Shown: positions 36,481 to 47,640 of the stretch, one piece after another
How the letters are laid out: the number at the start of each line of letters is the position of its first letter
Numbering within the stretch: position 1 is the first letter of the stretch
DNA from: Sisyra terminalis
Lineage: Eukaryota; Arthropoda; Insecta; Neuroptera; Sisyridae
Reading direction: 5' to 3'
Length of the DNA: 64,000 nt
Assembly (NCBI GenBank): GCA_958496175.1
Contig: OY292277.1
Location: 21,284,282 to 21,348,281, forward strand
The notes under the pieces: model-generated
What the model was told of the DNA's origin: nothing
The model's database searches: none
What the model saw: the letters and a program-made list of their open reading frames with translations, nothing else
Made by a program: the position numbers and the translations under genes

Positions 36481-37150
36481 TAGATAGGTAGCTAGCGGCC
36501 GAATAACCGCGTACGTTCGCATTGCCTATTTAAATTATGGGTTTCTTAGCATTTGGTCAGACCTGACGGTTACGCCACTAAACCACAAATGTACAACAAA
36601 CGTACAGACAGATAAAGTGAGTCTTAAGGATAATAAATCGGAAGTCTTTGTAGGGATAAAACGAAAGAGTAGCGATTTGAAACCAATTTTTTTGTGTTGG
36701 AATTTAATTGAATTTGTATGAGTTGATTGTCGCGTTGCGACCAAAGTGAACTCTGTGATTCTGGAGACAGCTCCCGAGAAATAAAGAATATTACACATAC
36801 ATACATATAGATATTTTCTATACAAAAAACGTGTATTTGAGGGTATATATGAACGTGTATATGTGTGTTCTCTTCGTTGGTGTGCGAGGGAACTTGACTG
36901 GATCAATACATCGTATATCGTAGCGGCAACGGCAGCATCATCAGCATCAGCAGCAGCAGCCGCAGGAGATGAGGTCGACACTCCGAGAGACCTCTCTCAC
37001 ATACATCCCGCTGATGTCGTATGCTTTCCACCTCCCGACCAGAAAATAAAATAAAAAAAAAAACGTCCACCCCATCCCGGAAAAAAAATACATATTGGTA
37101 TCCAATCAGGACGCGCGTTTCGCTCAAGTCAACGTTCTGACGTCATTGGG
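36480..37150. promoter_or_regulatory. Less AT-rich unique block with CAG-type repeat, candidate regulatory/5' exon
   Basis: The block holds CpG strings (AGCGGCCGAATAACCGCGTACG at its start), a GCA/TCA/GCC simple run at 36925-36965 and TGACGTCA at 37139-37146. One plus-strand frame across the GCA run would encode an Ala-rich peptide, but no ATG precedes it in a good context and opposite frames are also open. Ala or Gln runs are common in transcription-factor exons; identity cannot be claimed. Confidence 0.3.
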
Positions 37151-37195
37151 GTTAATCGGGGATGATGGCCATTTATACATACATACGCATACGTA

Positions 37196-37534
37196 CACAG
37201 AAAAAAAAATGATTTAATACATTTTAAAATATCAAGGTTATTTATTTCAATCATTTTTCCAAAAGAACAGTTCTCAGTTTTGAAAATCTCATTTTTTTTA
37301 AATTATAAAAATATAAATTATTTTATGATAAGATACATATGTTTCAAATGAAAGTCTTTTTTTTTAGTAAGTTAAACTTGTTGAAATTAGATTAATATCG
37401 TTGATACTGCAGTTATTGTTTTTTCCATTCAAATAAATATTGCGCTAAGGACCTTTGAAATAAAAATTATGATAATGACGGTTTTTAGTCTTCCTCTCAC
37501 TTTTGACAAAAATACGTCATTTTATTTTTCAGTG
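37196..37534. mobile_element. Tc1/mariner-type MITE candidate
   Basis: The left end TA|CACAGAAAAAAAAATGATTT and the reverse complement of the right end TA|CACTGAAAAATAAAATGACG match for about 20 bp. Both are flanked by TA (37194-37195 and 37535-37536). The 339 bp interior is AT-rich and non-coding. The repeats are A-rich, which lowers specificity. Confidence 0.5.
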
Positions 37535-37539
37535 TAGAA

Positions 37540-38360
37540 CCACTTATAATAATATAACATTTGTATATACAAAACGTACATGCATTGACTACACTACTAC
37601 GTTGGCTTGTTAAATAAATATAACCCAAAAAAAATATGAAAAAATAGAGCAATTATTAATTATCTAAAGATTACTTTAATAATTGTTACACTTTTTATTT
37701 CAAAAAAAAAAAATAAAATAAAAATAAAGCGTGAAGGCATAACTTTGTCCTTAAAAAAGTAGCTTCAAATCATCAATATTTGATATAAAGTAGGCAGGTA
37801 ATATGCTTATAATAAGGATTCCATTGCAGTTGTCATTTTTCAATTTGCTTGATATTATTCCCGAATATATTCATTCAAATTTTTTAAAAAAATATTAGCT
37901 TTTTAGGCTTCTTCATTATCATGAGGATGTTTCACGTTTTTTTTTTTGTTACTAAAAAAGATCTTCTAATTTGTACAAAAATTGGTTATACATAAATAGG
38001 AATCCTGACAATAGACTTTAATCATTAATAGAACTAATAAAATTATAGAAATATAAACTACGTTATTAAAATTTTCAATTCAACAAACATAGTTTTTTTT
38101 TCAGATTTTCAGAATCGCATAGGAACTGTTAGTAACAGGTGCATCTGAAATATGTTATGCCTTATTGCATTTTTGTCTTTTGGCCCTTTGCTTTTTTCAG
38201 AAAAACGGAAAAATAAAGCTTTGTAAAAGCCAATTTTATTTACAAACTATTAATTTATTATAACATTAAGTTATTAATTTTTTAAAATAGAATTGAGATC
38301 AACCAAAATCAATAATGATCAATAAAAAGAACACCATACTATGTATATGATAATCCTATC
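37540..38360. other. AT-rich non-coding DNA
   Basis: Long A/T runs; nothing recognised. Confidence 0.6.
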
Positions 38361-38368
38361 CTTTAATG

Positions 38369-38601
38369 CAGTGTTTCTCATCCTATAGTCCACGGAGTCT
38401 TAAAGACCCGCTAATATATAAATTGGCGTCCGCAGTATCATCATTTCACTTCTTATTTTTATGAAAAAGTTTTTTTTTTGGTATTTGAAACACTAAAATA
38501 AATAAACCAAAATCTCTAGCTTTATTTTTCTCCTAAGGGGGTCCTTTAATTGTATGTTGATTTTCTTAGAGATCCGTGGACTGAAAAGGTAGGAAACGAT
38601 A
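38369..38601. mobile_element. hAT-type MITE
   Basis: The left end CAGTGTTTCTCATCCTATAG then TCCACGGAGTC and the reverse complement of the right end TATCGTTTCCTACCTTTTCAG then TCCACGGATC form inverted repeats of about 33 bp. The flanking 8-mers CTTTAATG (38361-38368) and TTTTAGTG (38602-38609) agree at 6 of 8 positions, as a decayed 8 bp hAT target duplication would. The 233 bp element has no coding capacity. Confidence 0.75.
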
Positions 38602-38609
38602 TTTTAGTG

Positions 38610-41600
38610 CCTGCTATTGATTAATTTTTCTAAAAAGAAAGTAAGCAAAAATATATTATTAATTACCCCTTTTCCTCCTTTGAAGTATTTTTTTTTATAG
38701 ACAATATCATAAATTATTATTTTGCCACGAAGACAAAATTAAGATAGGAAAAAATATATGTGCAGCATACTGCATTTCATTAGAAATTTCAGCTTCTGCA
38801 GGTACTTGTTTTTGGTAGTTATACGTTGTGCAAAAATTGTTAATATGCTAAATACTGAATTACAAAAACAAAAAAAAATCATTGACATTAAAATTTACTG
38901 TATTATGCATATATATATATCTCCATAGGCAATAATAAGTCCCAAAAAAATATAATATTGAAAGCAAAAAAATAAATTTTTTGATCAATCATATGAACAA
39001 TTGTTTTCTCAAAATAATAAATCAGTGAATTATAAATATTTATTTTTGAATTCCTAAGATTTTCCTTTAATATTGGAATGGTCAATCTAGTGAAGAATCT
39101 ATCAGGTACTTATTTTGTAGAACATTAACTTTTCTTTAAAAATGTGTATTGCAAAAAAGTATTTCAAAAATGAAGAAAAAATTGTTAGGAAAGTACTAGA
39201 TCCAAAAATTAAACCTAGATTAAACTAAACAAAGATCAGACCTATATTTAATACATAAAATGCAGATGTAATTGGGAAAGAAGGTTGTACTTTTATAGAG
39301 ATACATACACATACAGAATGGAAAGGAGCAGACTTAATGCAGATATTCAACATCCTTAATAACCATAAAAATAATCATGGCAAAATGAAAAAGATTTAAA
39401 CACCTTAAAAATAATTCTATCAATGGAGATACCATAAAAGACAACAAAAAATATTTAAGATCATCCATAACTTATGTTTACAGGGCCAGAAAAAACTTAC
39501 AAGTAGAAAAGGGAGAAACGGGATTCTGTAGGAGAAAACGTAGCAATCCAGAAAAATAAAGGAAGCATGGGTTAAGAAGCTTAAGACCAAAAGTGACTTC
39601 TAAATTGAACTTTTTAAAAACCAAAGGAAACAGTATATGTTGACGAATGAGTGACTATAAGTATACATAAGTAACTATAGACAAAATAGGAAAGGGTTAA
39701 TATTTATATAAAGGATGAAAGCTGTGTTGAAGGTGTCATTGTTCAGCAACTCTTTTTTTGGTATTTGGAATAAAAATTTTGTATTTTTTTTACAAAATTT
39801 TTTTCTCTTTTCTGTCAAAAATAAAAAGTTTCAACTTCAATAAATGCGTTAAATAATAAAGTCGTTAAAAATGCGATTGTTTCTACTATTTATATCGTTT
39901 CAACTTTTTTTCTGGTAGAAAAGAAAAGTTTCCATTTACTATTAATTCTAAAAAGTATTTTTTACATTAGTATCAATTTCGATGATCTATCCAATTAATA
40001 CAAAAAAAAAAACAAACCTAAATGAACAAGACATATTATCTTAGTTATCAATAAAGTGAAAATAATATTCGAGTTTTTTTAAGTATCGCTGTTTATTTTC
40101 CTTAATACCAATTACAATGTAGTTGGCAGTTCCAAATCTTTTACCAAAATCAGGATCTACAGACGCTGATTAGAAGGTTTATGCAAGGTACATCACACAT
40201 CCAATAAATTTCAAAATAATTATTTGTATAAATATTATTATGAGCAATAAATTTACTTTATTTTGTAATAAGTATTTTTCAAGACTAAATTCACTACTAT
40301 TAATAACGTATAGCAAAAATGGGTGACAAAAGAATGAGCTTTTACCTTAGATTCACCAAATTACTAAATGAGAGTAAAACATCAAGGTCATTTTTTTCAA
40401 AGAACAATTTAAAGTTTTTAAATATTTTCCCTATACTGTCGCCATATTTCGATTTAATTCTAGAAAATATTTTCTTTTAATTTAATGCTTGAAATGATGG
40501 TAGCGACGATTGCTACAGTGGCAAACAATTAAAATAAAATTCTCCGTACAGAATTATAATTTCTAAATACCTTACGTTCATAATTTACACAGCAAATATT
40601 ATATTAACGTTAAGTGAAACAGAGACAGATTTATGATTGAGACCTCCAAGCACGACTAAAAAAACGGAGACGAAAAAGAGTTATTGCATACAATTTTTTT
40701 TTTGTGTAATTTCAACATGTAAAAAAATTGATTTGATTTTGTGGTAGCGAAACGATCGAGATGAAAAATTTCATTTGGGCCCCACACATATTCTTGATGG
40801 CCAAAGCTTCTTGCTGAAGATCATGAAGATGATGATGTTGCTGTTGATGATAATAATAATAATATGGCCGTGTATTTAATAGAGTTACATACTCGGAAAG
40901 AGCATATGTGGCATTCCCTCGCTAATGGGAAATTCTTAGAATGCCTATTGCAATGCTAGTCGACAAACTCGTCTGTCCCGTCTTTCTAAATCCACCACCC
41001 CAACCAAGGGATCACAAATTTCAAAACAAAACGTAGATATATGAAGCGAAAAGACCTCGGACACAAACATGAAAATTTAATCTCAGACAGAAGAAAAAAC
41101 GTTTTTTTTTTCTCTCAAATAATTAAAACTATTGAGCCCCAACACATTTTACATATTTATTATGACGGTCATTGTATAAATAATTAATAGTTAATGAGGT
41201 ATGATGATGATCTCATTTAATGCGTCTATTTAATAATAATTTTTAATGTACACATATGAATGTATTTGTGCATCTGCATGGACCACTCACAAATGTATAT
41301 GTGGTGCATTAATTGATGATCAGAGACAGCTTCATCACTCGAACATACAACAAATATGTGATAAATAGCCAGGCTAAAATGAGGGGCAATGTGTTCATTT
41401 CACCTCTCACTTCTGCCAATGTCTCGTCTCGAGCTTTCATTGTTTGTCGCTATCATTAACGAACAAATTGTAAATGATGTCATTTCTTCAAATAATAAAA
41501 AATAATATAAAATGCTACATATGGGAAATTAGAATTGATCACAGTTTTAATGGATCGAGGGAGATATATAAAGAGGATTCGAGGAGGTAATTAACCACCA

Positions 41601-41818
41601 CAATTACATCATAATCGGAAATGAAAAACATGAAAAATTGACTTTTTGAAATTCAAATAAATTTTCATGTATCAAATAATGCGTTTCATTAAAAAGGGTG
41701 CGAATTTCAACAAAGTATTCATTATGAGTAGTCTACGGTTCCCTTTTTAAAAGCCAAATTTAAAAGTGGTATATATTTTAAAAACTAATAATAATTTTTT
41801 GATTAAAGCTTATTATAT
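38610..41818. other. AT-rich non-coding DNA
   Basis: No gene recognised. 39200-39700 is less AT-rich and may be an old element that could not be classified. 40620-41600 has mixed composition and could be a unique, possibly regulatory block. Confidence 0.5.
40825..40863. repeat. (GAT)n/(AAT)n microsatellite
   Basis: GAAGATGATGATGTTGCTG passes into GATGATAATAATAATAATA. A simple trinucleotide run with no coding context. Confidence 0.85.
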
Positions 41819-41820
41819 TA

Positions 41821-42263
41821 CAGTCCCTGGCCATATTAATAGACGCACTATAGATTTTGTCCAAAATATGAAGTAATAGGTATTTTCTTTTTGTGTAAAT
41901 TTTTTATTGGATTTAACTTTTCTATTAAAATGTAATTTATAACACTTATTACCTATATGTGACAAAAAAAAAATCATAACTACAGAAAAATAACTTTTAC
42001 AAACTATGGCGAACTTAATTGTTTAATATTTAATTGAAAGCACTTTTACTGCTATTAAAGCTTCAATCATTCGCAGCGTGCTGTATATGTATGTAGGACA
42101 ATAATGTCCATGCATTTGTGAATGATAATTCTATTTATGAATATTTTTTTCTAAGGGCTATTTTTCTGATGTGATCACCTATTTAACCACTTTTCTCCCC
42201 ATCGAATCCCACACATTTACTATGGGTTTCAAATCAGGGCTATAACCCTCGAGTAGGGTAATT
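41821..42263 (-). mobile_element. Tc1-like transposon remnant (transposase C-terminus and one TIR)
   Basis: CAGTCCCTGGCCATATTAAT then AGACGCACTA at 41821 is a Tc1-type terminal inverted repeat, preceded by TA at 41819-41820. On the minus strand from about 42263 the frame reads GYSPDLKPIVNVWDSMGRK, matching the SPDLNPIENVWD block of the Tc1 transposase catalytic domain. It holds the last carboxylate region of the D,D,E triad; the usual Glu of IEN is Val here. A degraded RMIEALIAVK block near 42055 corresponds to the C-terminal R..AVI.A.GG. Several stops show it is dead. The 5' half and the other terminal repeat were not found; a MITE lies 160 bp upstream. Confidence 0.82.
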
Positions 42264-42420
42264 GGGGTAATAATCAAGACTATACTCTTATTTAGAAATT
42301 ATATTTTCTAAATATCTTTACTACTTTTATAAATGTAAAAAGTAAATAGTATAATTTTAATTTAGTCGAATACATAAAAATGGAAACAAATCTAAAGTGG
42401 GTCTAATAATTTGATCAGGA

Positions 42421-42629
42421 TTAAATTGACAAGGCATCGATCATTGATGTAACAATTAATTATCGGAGTACTATTATACTTTAACCTTATTATTATAAAT
42501 TATTTATGTATGGTATTTATAAATAACAATATTTTTAATAAAATAGTTTATAATTAGTTATAAGGTTAAAGTATAATGGTAGTCCGATAATTATTTGATA
42601 CATCAATGATCGATGTCTTGTCACATTAA
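42421..42629. mobile_element. MITE with ~60 bp inverted repeats and TTAA ends
   Basis: The left arm (42421 to about 42488) and the reverse complement of the right arm (42629 to about 42562) share GACAAGRCATCGATCATTGATGT and then AATTATCGGA-TA-TATACTTTAACCTTAT with few mismatches. Both ends carry TTAA (42421-42424 and 42626-42629), the target of piggyBac-type elements, although TTAA is common in AT-rich DNA. The central 70 bp loop is A/T. A single strand could fold into a long hairpin. Confidence 0.8.
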
Positions 42630-42925
42630 CTAGATTTTTCATATACGGATTAGCTTTTGCATAAAAATGATACTGCAAAATTTTCCATAAGTATGTAAAA
42701 AAATTGACAGTTGAAAATCAATATCTGGATAAGTCAGCACTTGTGAAGATTACCATATTAGCATATACCATAGCTTTACTAAATGTTCATATAAGAATTT
42801 ACCAGAAAATTGAAAAAAATTTTTAGATCAATTGTTCAGAGTAATAAATATTGAGGTACATTAATCCAAAATAGTTGTAACTGAGATATAAGGAATGATT
42901 TAAGTGGAAGTGTTATTCTATAGAT

Positions 42926-43112
42926 TAGTGCTTCCCAAACTTTTCCATACCACGGACCTCTAAATCAGAAAAAAACAAGCATCCCTTTCGGCATCCCTTC
43001 CGCAAAAATTTTAGACTTTACTGACCAACAGTACTTTGTTTATGCATCATTTATTATTATAGAAATACTTATAGACTCTAGGGGGCCGAGCTCTCCAATT
43101 TTAAAAACATTG
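42926..43112. mobile_element. hAT-type MITE with perfect 8 bp target duplication
   Basis: CTATAGAT is present at 42918-42925 and again at 43113-43120, directly flanking the element. The left end TAGTGCTTCCCAAACTTTT and the reverse complement of the right end CAATGTTTTTAAAATTGG are decayed versions of the hAT CAGTGTTTCCCAAAC terminus. ACCACGGACC on the left and GGGGGCCGAGC on the right are the usual subterminal GC blocks. The length is 187 bp. This is the best-dated hAT insertion in the window because the duplication is intact. Confidence 0.88.
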
Positions 43113-43467
43113 CTATAGATTTAAATACCAAAATTTATGTACCTACCATTCGTAGAAATAAATAAAATAATTATATACGACCATCTGATATCTCTGTCTT
43201 TCCCAATAAGCTATCCATTGCATTTGTAATATGTACTGTGAAAGTTTGGTCTATAGAAAACCAAAACAGAATTGGCATTATTATTAAAATAAAAAACTGC
43301 GTTTGAATCCTACAGGGGCTAAATATAACTTAATTTTTTAGAAAAGATAGTAAATCATTATTGTTTTGTTTAACATGCAAAACATCATTATAACATCATT
43401 TACAATAAATAATTTTTATGACGAAAAAAGAATAAGCAAATTGTACTACACAAGTTTGTCTAAATGA

Positions 43468-43612
43468 AAGGTGCCCAACATGATTTAATGGCGGGCCAGA
43501 TTTAATATATTTATTTTCGCATCAAGCCAAAGGATATGTCCAATAGTATAGCAATGGCGATAATCATACACAGGTGACTTAGAATTTAACAAGTTCGCGG
43601 GCCGGTAGGGTC
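43468..43612. mobile_element. hAT-like fragment with GCGGGCC subterminal motif
   Basis: GGTGCCCAACATG followed by GGCGGGCCAGATTT (left) and AAGTTCGCGGGCCGGTAGGG (right, 43591-43610) resemble the ends of hAT elements that begin CAGGGGTGCCCAAC. The terminal bases are lost on both sides and no target duplication is visible. Confidence 0.5.
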
Positions 43613-43747
43613 TAAATTATCCTTATGGTTCAGAAAAATTCTAACAAATCACTTTGATATCCATAGAGTGCATATAAAGACAAAAGTTATAATCTATTTT
43701 AATAATGGAAACATTGAAGAATTGAAGTGTTGAAAACATATACAACA

Positions 43748-43895
43748 AATACAACGCATTTCTTCAGTTTTTGGCAGGCATCATCAGGTAATGCTTATTG
43801 ACACAATTAACATTACCTGATGACAACAACTGTTGAAACGTGTTGTATTCAATAAAGTAAAAAGGAAATTGAGTCATACGATATAAAAAATTATT
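43748..43895. mobile_element. Foldback element, family FB1 copy 1
   Basis: ATACAACGCATTTCTTCAGTTTTTGG...CATCAGGTAATG at 43748-43793 is the imperfect inverse of CATTACCTGATG...AACTGTTGAAACGTGTTGTAT at 43810-43852. The right arm continues into AATAAAGTAAAAAGGAAATT then GAGTCATACGATATA. This continuation also occurs in copy 2 at 48586-48761, so the two belong to one family. The left distal arm of this copy is missing. Confidence 0.65.
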
Positions 43896-43950
43896 CAATA
43901 AAATATGTAGTAATTTAAAATGGTTTATATTTATATTTTACTTCTTAAAG

Positions 43951-44534
43951 CAGCACTGGTGCAACAAGTTTTCTTAGGTTCATAAGCAAATTAGGCCCTC
44001 TTCTTACCTTTTTTTAGAGCTACTGTTTACACAAAGGAAAATTATTTTTTACTTAAGAAAGTAAGAATAGAGATTTAATAAATAAAATAAATGAAATAAT
44101 CGTTTGTATAAAAGGGATTAAAAATACATTTAAATACGAGTATTAAACCATTAAAAGAAAACTGATTAAAAATAAAAAACAATGCATGTACGAATACAAA
44201 TAAAAAATTTTTGGTCTTGATTTTGTAGCCGCGAATTTGTCAATTAAAGTCTTCGTGTTTAATTGACTTGCTTTTATAATGTCAATAGCAATTAATACTA
44301 AATATTTCAGACAAGATTTTCAATTGACTTTCTTTTAAGATCTTTAATAATTTTTAATTTTCTGAATGTCTTTCTACTGTAGCAACTTGTATATACTTCA
44401 GATTAGTGATTTTTCGAACAACTAAATGTTTCAGTTTGTTAAATATACGATTTTTTTAGGTATAGGTATATAAATAATAAACAAGAACATTTTTAAAGGG
44501 GCCCTATAGTCGGGACCCCAAAGCTACATCACTG
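43951..44534. mobile_element. Possible deleted hAT-like element
   Basis: CAGCACTGGTGC...TTAGGCCCTC on the left and the reverse complement of the right side, CAGTGATGTAGCTTTGGGG then ending GGGCCCC, both start CAG and carry a GGCCC block at similar depth. The match is loose and no 8 bp duplication is seen. Confidence 0.25.
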
Positions 44535-44539
44535 TAAGG

Positions 44540-46900
44540 TAGTGTCTTTTGAGATGATCAGTGGCAGATGATAATCGATTTTTTTTCTAATTTCGAAGAT
44601 TTTAGTAGGTGATCGGTTTCTTTATGAAACTGTTAGTTCGGAAACTTTAAGAAAAATTACAAAAGGAACTTAAACAATAATTTAATTGTCTTCTATTGAA
44701 TTGTTTTTCTGTCACGAAATTCTCATTGAACCCTTTGTTTAAATGAATCAAAAAATATCATCAAATTCACTTGTTTCGTATGATATTTTATCATTAGAGT
44801 AGCATTTTTTAAAATTTCTTTAAGAAAAAAAATAACAATTACAAACCGTAACTGTAACTTTAATGTTTATTCCTAATGGTTAATGTCTATCTTTGTTTTT
44901 TAATTATAATTTTTTGACGGCGTCATAATTTATGTGTGCATGTGAAATTTATTATAATTTAATTTTTTCTTTAATTTTATGTCTTTGTTAGCGACGAACA
45001 AGATAATCGGTTTGGGAGCGAACTATAACAATAAATATTTAAAGAATAATATTTCGTCGGAATTAGATTATCACGTAGTTTGTCTTGTTTTTTTTCCAAA
45101 AAAAAAAATAATATTCACGCTTGGTCATCATCGCAATCACACAATCGTGTTGACGAGCTAAAAAATTTCTTCCTTGATAATTATCACACAAAAAAAAACA
45201 GTAGTGTTTGTGGAAAAAATTTGAAAAAGCTAGAGAAAATAATTGTCATTTAATCAGAGGAGAAAAATCTTGCCCGATTTTCTTTGTTGATGACTCGTCA
45301 AACATTAGTTAGAAATCTACTCCATCATTAATGTCGAAATAATTTTTTATGTGAGGCTAATATTTTTATTAAATTCGAAATAAAACCAAAATTCTCCGTT
45401 TTTGAGGCAAAGAAAAAATATGTAAATATGTGACTTGAGGGCATGAAAGATTTTTATTTTTTGATAAAAATTAAATCGTTCAACGCCTAACGGTCTTGAA
45501 CGAGAACATAACACACACTCGTTTATTATAATTTTTATTTAAATTTATGTTTAAAACTAATGTACCAATGTCATTACACATGTCCCTACATACATATAAA
45601 TATTTTATTATGGCCAACAATAAGTGTATTAAATCCATAACGTAAAAGAACAACTTAAGTAAAAAAAAAAAATAGAAATCGAGCGACAATGTTATCTCAA
45701 CAAATTTATCTATTCTTTATTTAATAATTGTTCCTATCTTTTTCCATTAATATTCTTTTAATTTGCCCGTTCTCGTTTGCATTTGTGGCTCCCACTCTCC
45801 ATTATTGCCCCCCAAAAATTATGATCATATCTTTCATGAAACTTGAGCAACTCAAAAAACAAACAACCTCCTATCATTATAACCGGATAAAAATGTAATA
45901 AAAAAAATCCATTCGAAAATCCATTTCACAAAGAAAATATGAAGACCTTTCCATATCTTTACCATACACTTCGTTTTATATTTTTATTCCGGTTATCATC
46001 TCAAATCTGCATACATTCTTGTACGTACATGGAATATTCTCAATTTAAATTTTTACACAAAATTTATGCAATGAGTTTTGCGAAAAAAATTTTCTTCTTA
46101 TCTTTACTACTTGAATCAATTGTATTGTTTTTGTAATCAAGCGATTGTTGCTTAATTTTACATCGCATGATCATAAAAAATTACTTTAAATAGATTTTCT
46201 ATTTTGATTAAGAAAAAATCGCAATTATTTTCTCTTCGACAAAACATGGTATTAAAATTCTTAAACTAAGAGTTGTTACATGGAAAAATATAACCAATGT
46301 TCCTAACTGCGAACATCGATAGCAAGGATTAAAATTAATTTGACATATTTCACAAAAAAGAACATAAGCTTAGTAATTTAGGCAAATTTAGATATGACGG
46401 TAAGAACAGACAACAAAGAATGTAAATACATACGTGAGAGTGAGCACCAAATATAAGAATCATTGTTTTAAATTTGAATTAAATGATTCTTGTCGTTTGT
46501 TTCAACTGTCATTTCGATTTTATTTAATTGCCAATTGCTGGTTGTATCAGTGTTGGTCTGTGAATTCTTCACGGGTAACTACTAGGTACTACTTACTATA
46601 TTAATGGTATAATTCTAAATAAATTAAATTTAAAGTTCAATTCTCAAAAGTTTGCTTTAAGAAATGAATTGACTTGAAAACTACAAAGTTTTGCTAAAAC
46701 TGTTCATTTCACTCACCAATCCTTGCGTTCACATTTCAAAGCCAAAAAACTTTAGTTTTTGTCAAATAATATTTTACCATGGTATTTTAGATGATTGTAC
46801 GTCTAATATGTTTTTTAACTATTATTTATTTAAAGAATTTCTAATTTATATCAAATCCACCATATTGACAATTAAAGTTTTATATTTTTTGTTAAAAATA
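44540..46900. other. AT-rich non-coding DNA
   Basis: No gene recognised. The interval has long A/T runs, with slightly richer spots near 45480-45600 and 46420-46600. Open frames here lack domains. Confidence 0.55.
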
Positions 46901-46907
46901 ACCATAT

Positions 46908-47640
46908 TCTCTCTCTTCTGTCCTTCCATCCCTATGGGTTAAGTGGTACCATATTCCATGTCCCCTTATCTTAAGCTAGATGTATGTCTTCAGGTAATGA
47001 GTGCCCAGTTAGCGTCTATATATCGTCAAACCATCATGTGAAGAAATCATTCTTTGCTAGTTTTATCTTCCACCTTTTCTTCAAATGTAAGTGGTTCCAT
47101 TTCTTCAGTGCCCATTTCTACTAGCTATATGATCGAAGTACTGCAAATGAACCTTATTTATTTTACTCATAAGTTCATCATGTTTGTTTAGTTCTTAATT
47201 TCCGTTCATAAGAATCTTAAAATGCATTTTTATATACAATGTACATTGTACATACGAATAGTTCAAAAATTTTAATCATTTGCTTGTCTGTAGTTTTTTC
47301 AGGAACCAAGTTTCACAAGTGTATAAGGCACTGGGAAAAATTAGCACGTTATCTTCCTTAATTTTTTTGTTTTTTCGGATGATGGTACATTTCTAAAATT
47401 TCGTTAGTTTCGTCGTCACTCTTCTGGTTATTGCTGTACATTGTTTAATTTCTTCACTGCATCTTCCAGTGGTAATGACTAAGCATCTAAGGTATATGAT
47501 CTTTGGGGCTACTTTGCAACCTTTTATTTTTCTGTCATATAACTGATTATTAGTGATCTCAAATATTAAAAACGAAAAATACTTTCTTTTTTGTAAAGTG
47601 ATACTCTTTGCCATTGAAAATATAATATATGATAAGATAA
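46908..47640 (-). mobile_element. LINE 3' ORF2 remnant, copy C (minus strand)
   Basis: The reverse complement reads, from about 47500 downward, YLRCLVITTGRCSEEIKQ (the family YLGSLIT..G..EEIK block), then an AITRRVTTKLTKF segment, AYTCETWFLK near 47310, YFDHIASRNGHEEMEPLTFEE around 47140-47080 and an LITxRHTSSLR tail. It ends at PIGMEGQKREN near 46910. Order and wording match copies A and B. Multiple stops and frameshifts are present. On its 5' side the similarity continues into the dispersed repeat 47471-47830. Confidence 0.8.

Noticed and set aside
36535..36981. 148-codon minus-strand frame with Ala/Asp repeats
   Set aside because: The repeat comes from the trinucleotide run read backwards; the frame has no domain or better evidence than the opposite strand.
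46560..46600. GAATTCTTCACGGG resembling the reverse complement of a microRNA (miR-263 type)
   Set aside because: Only about 12 bases agree and no hairpin precursor with a complementary arm exists nearby.
47235..47250. Perfect 16 bp palindrome TACAATGTACATTGTA
   Set aside because: It is short and A/T-rich and lies within a LINE fossil; expected by chance at this scale.
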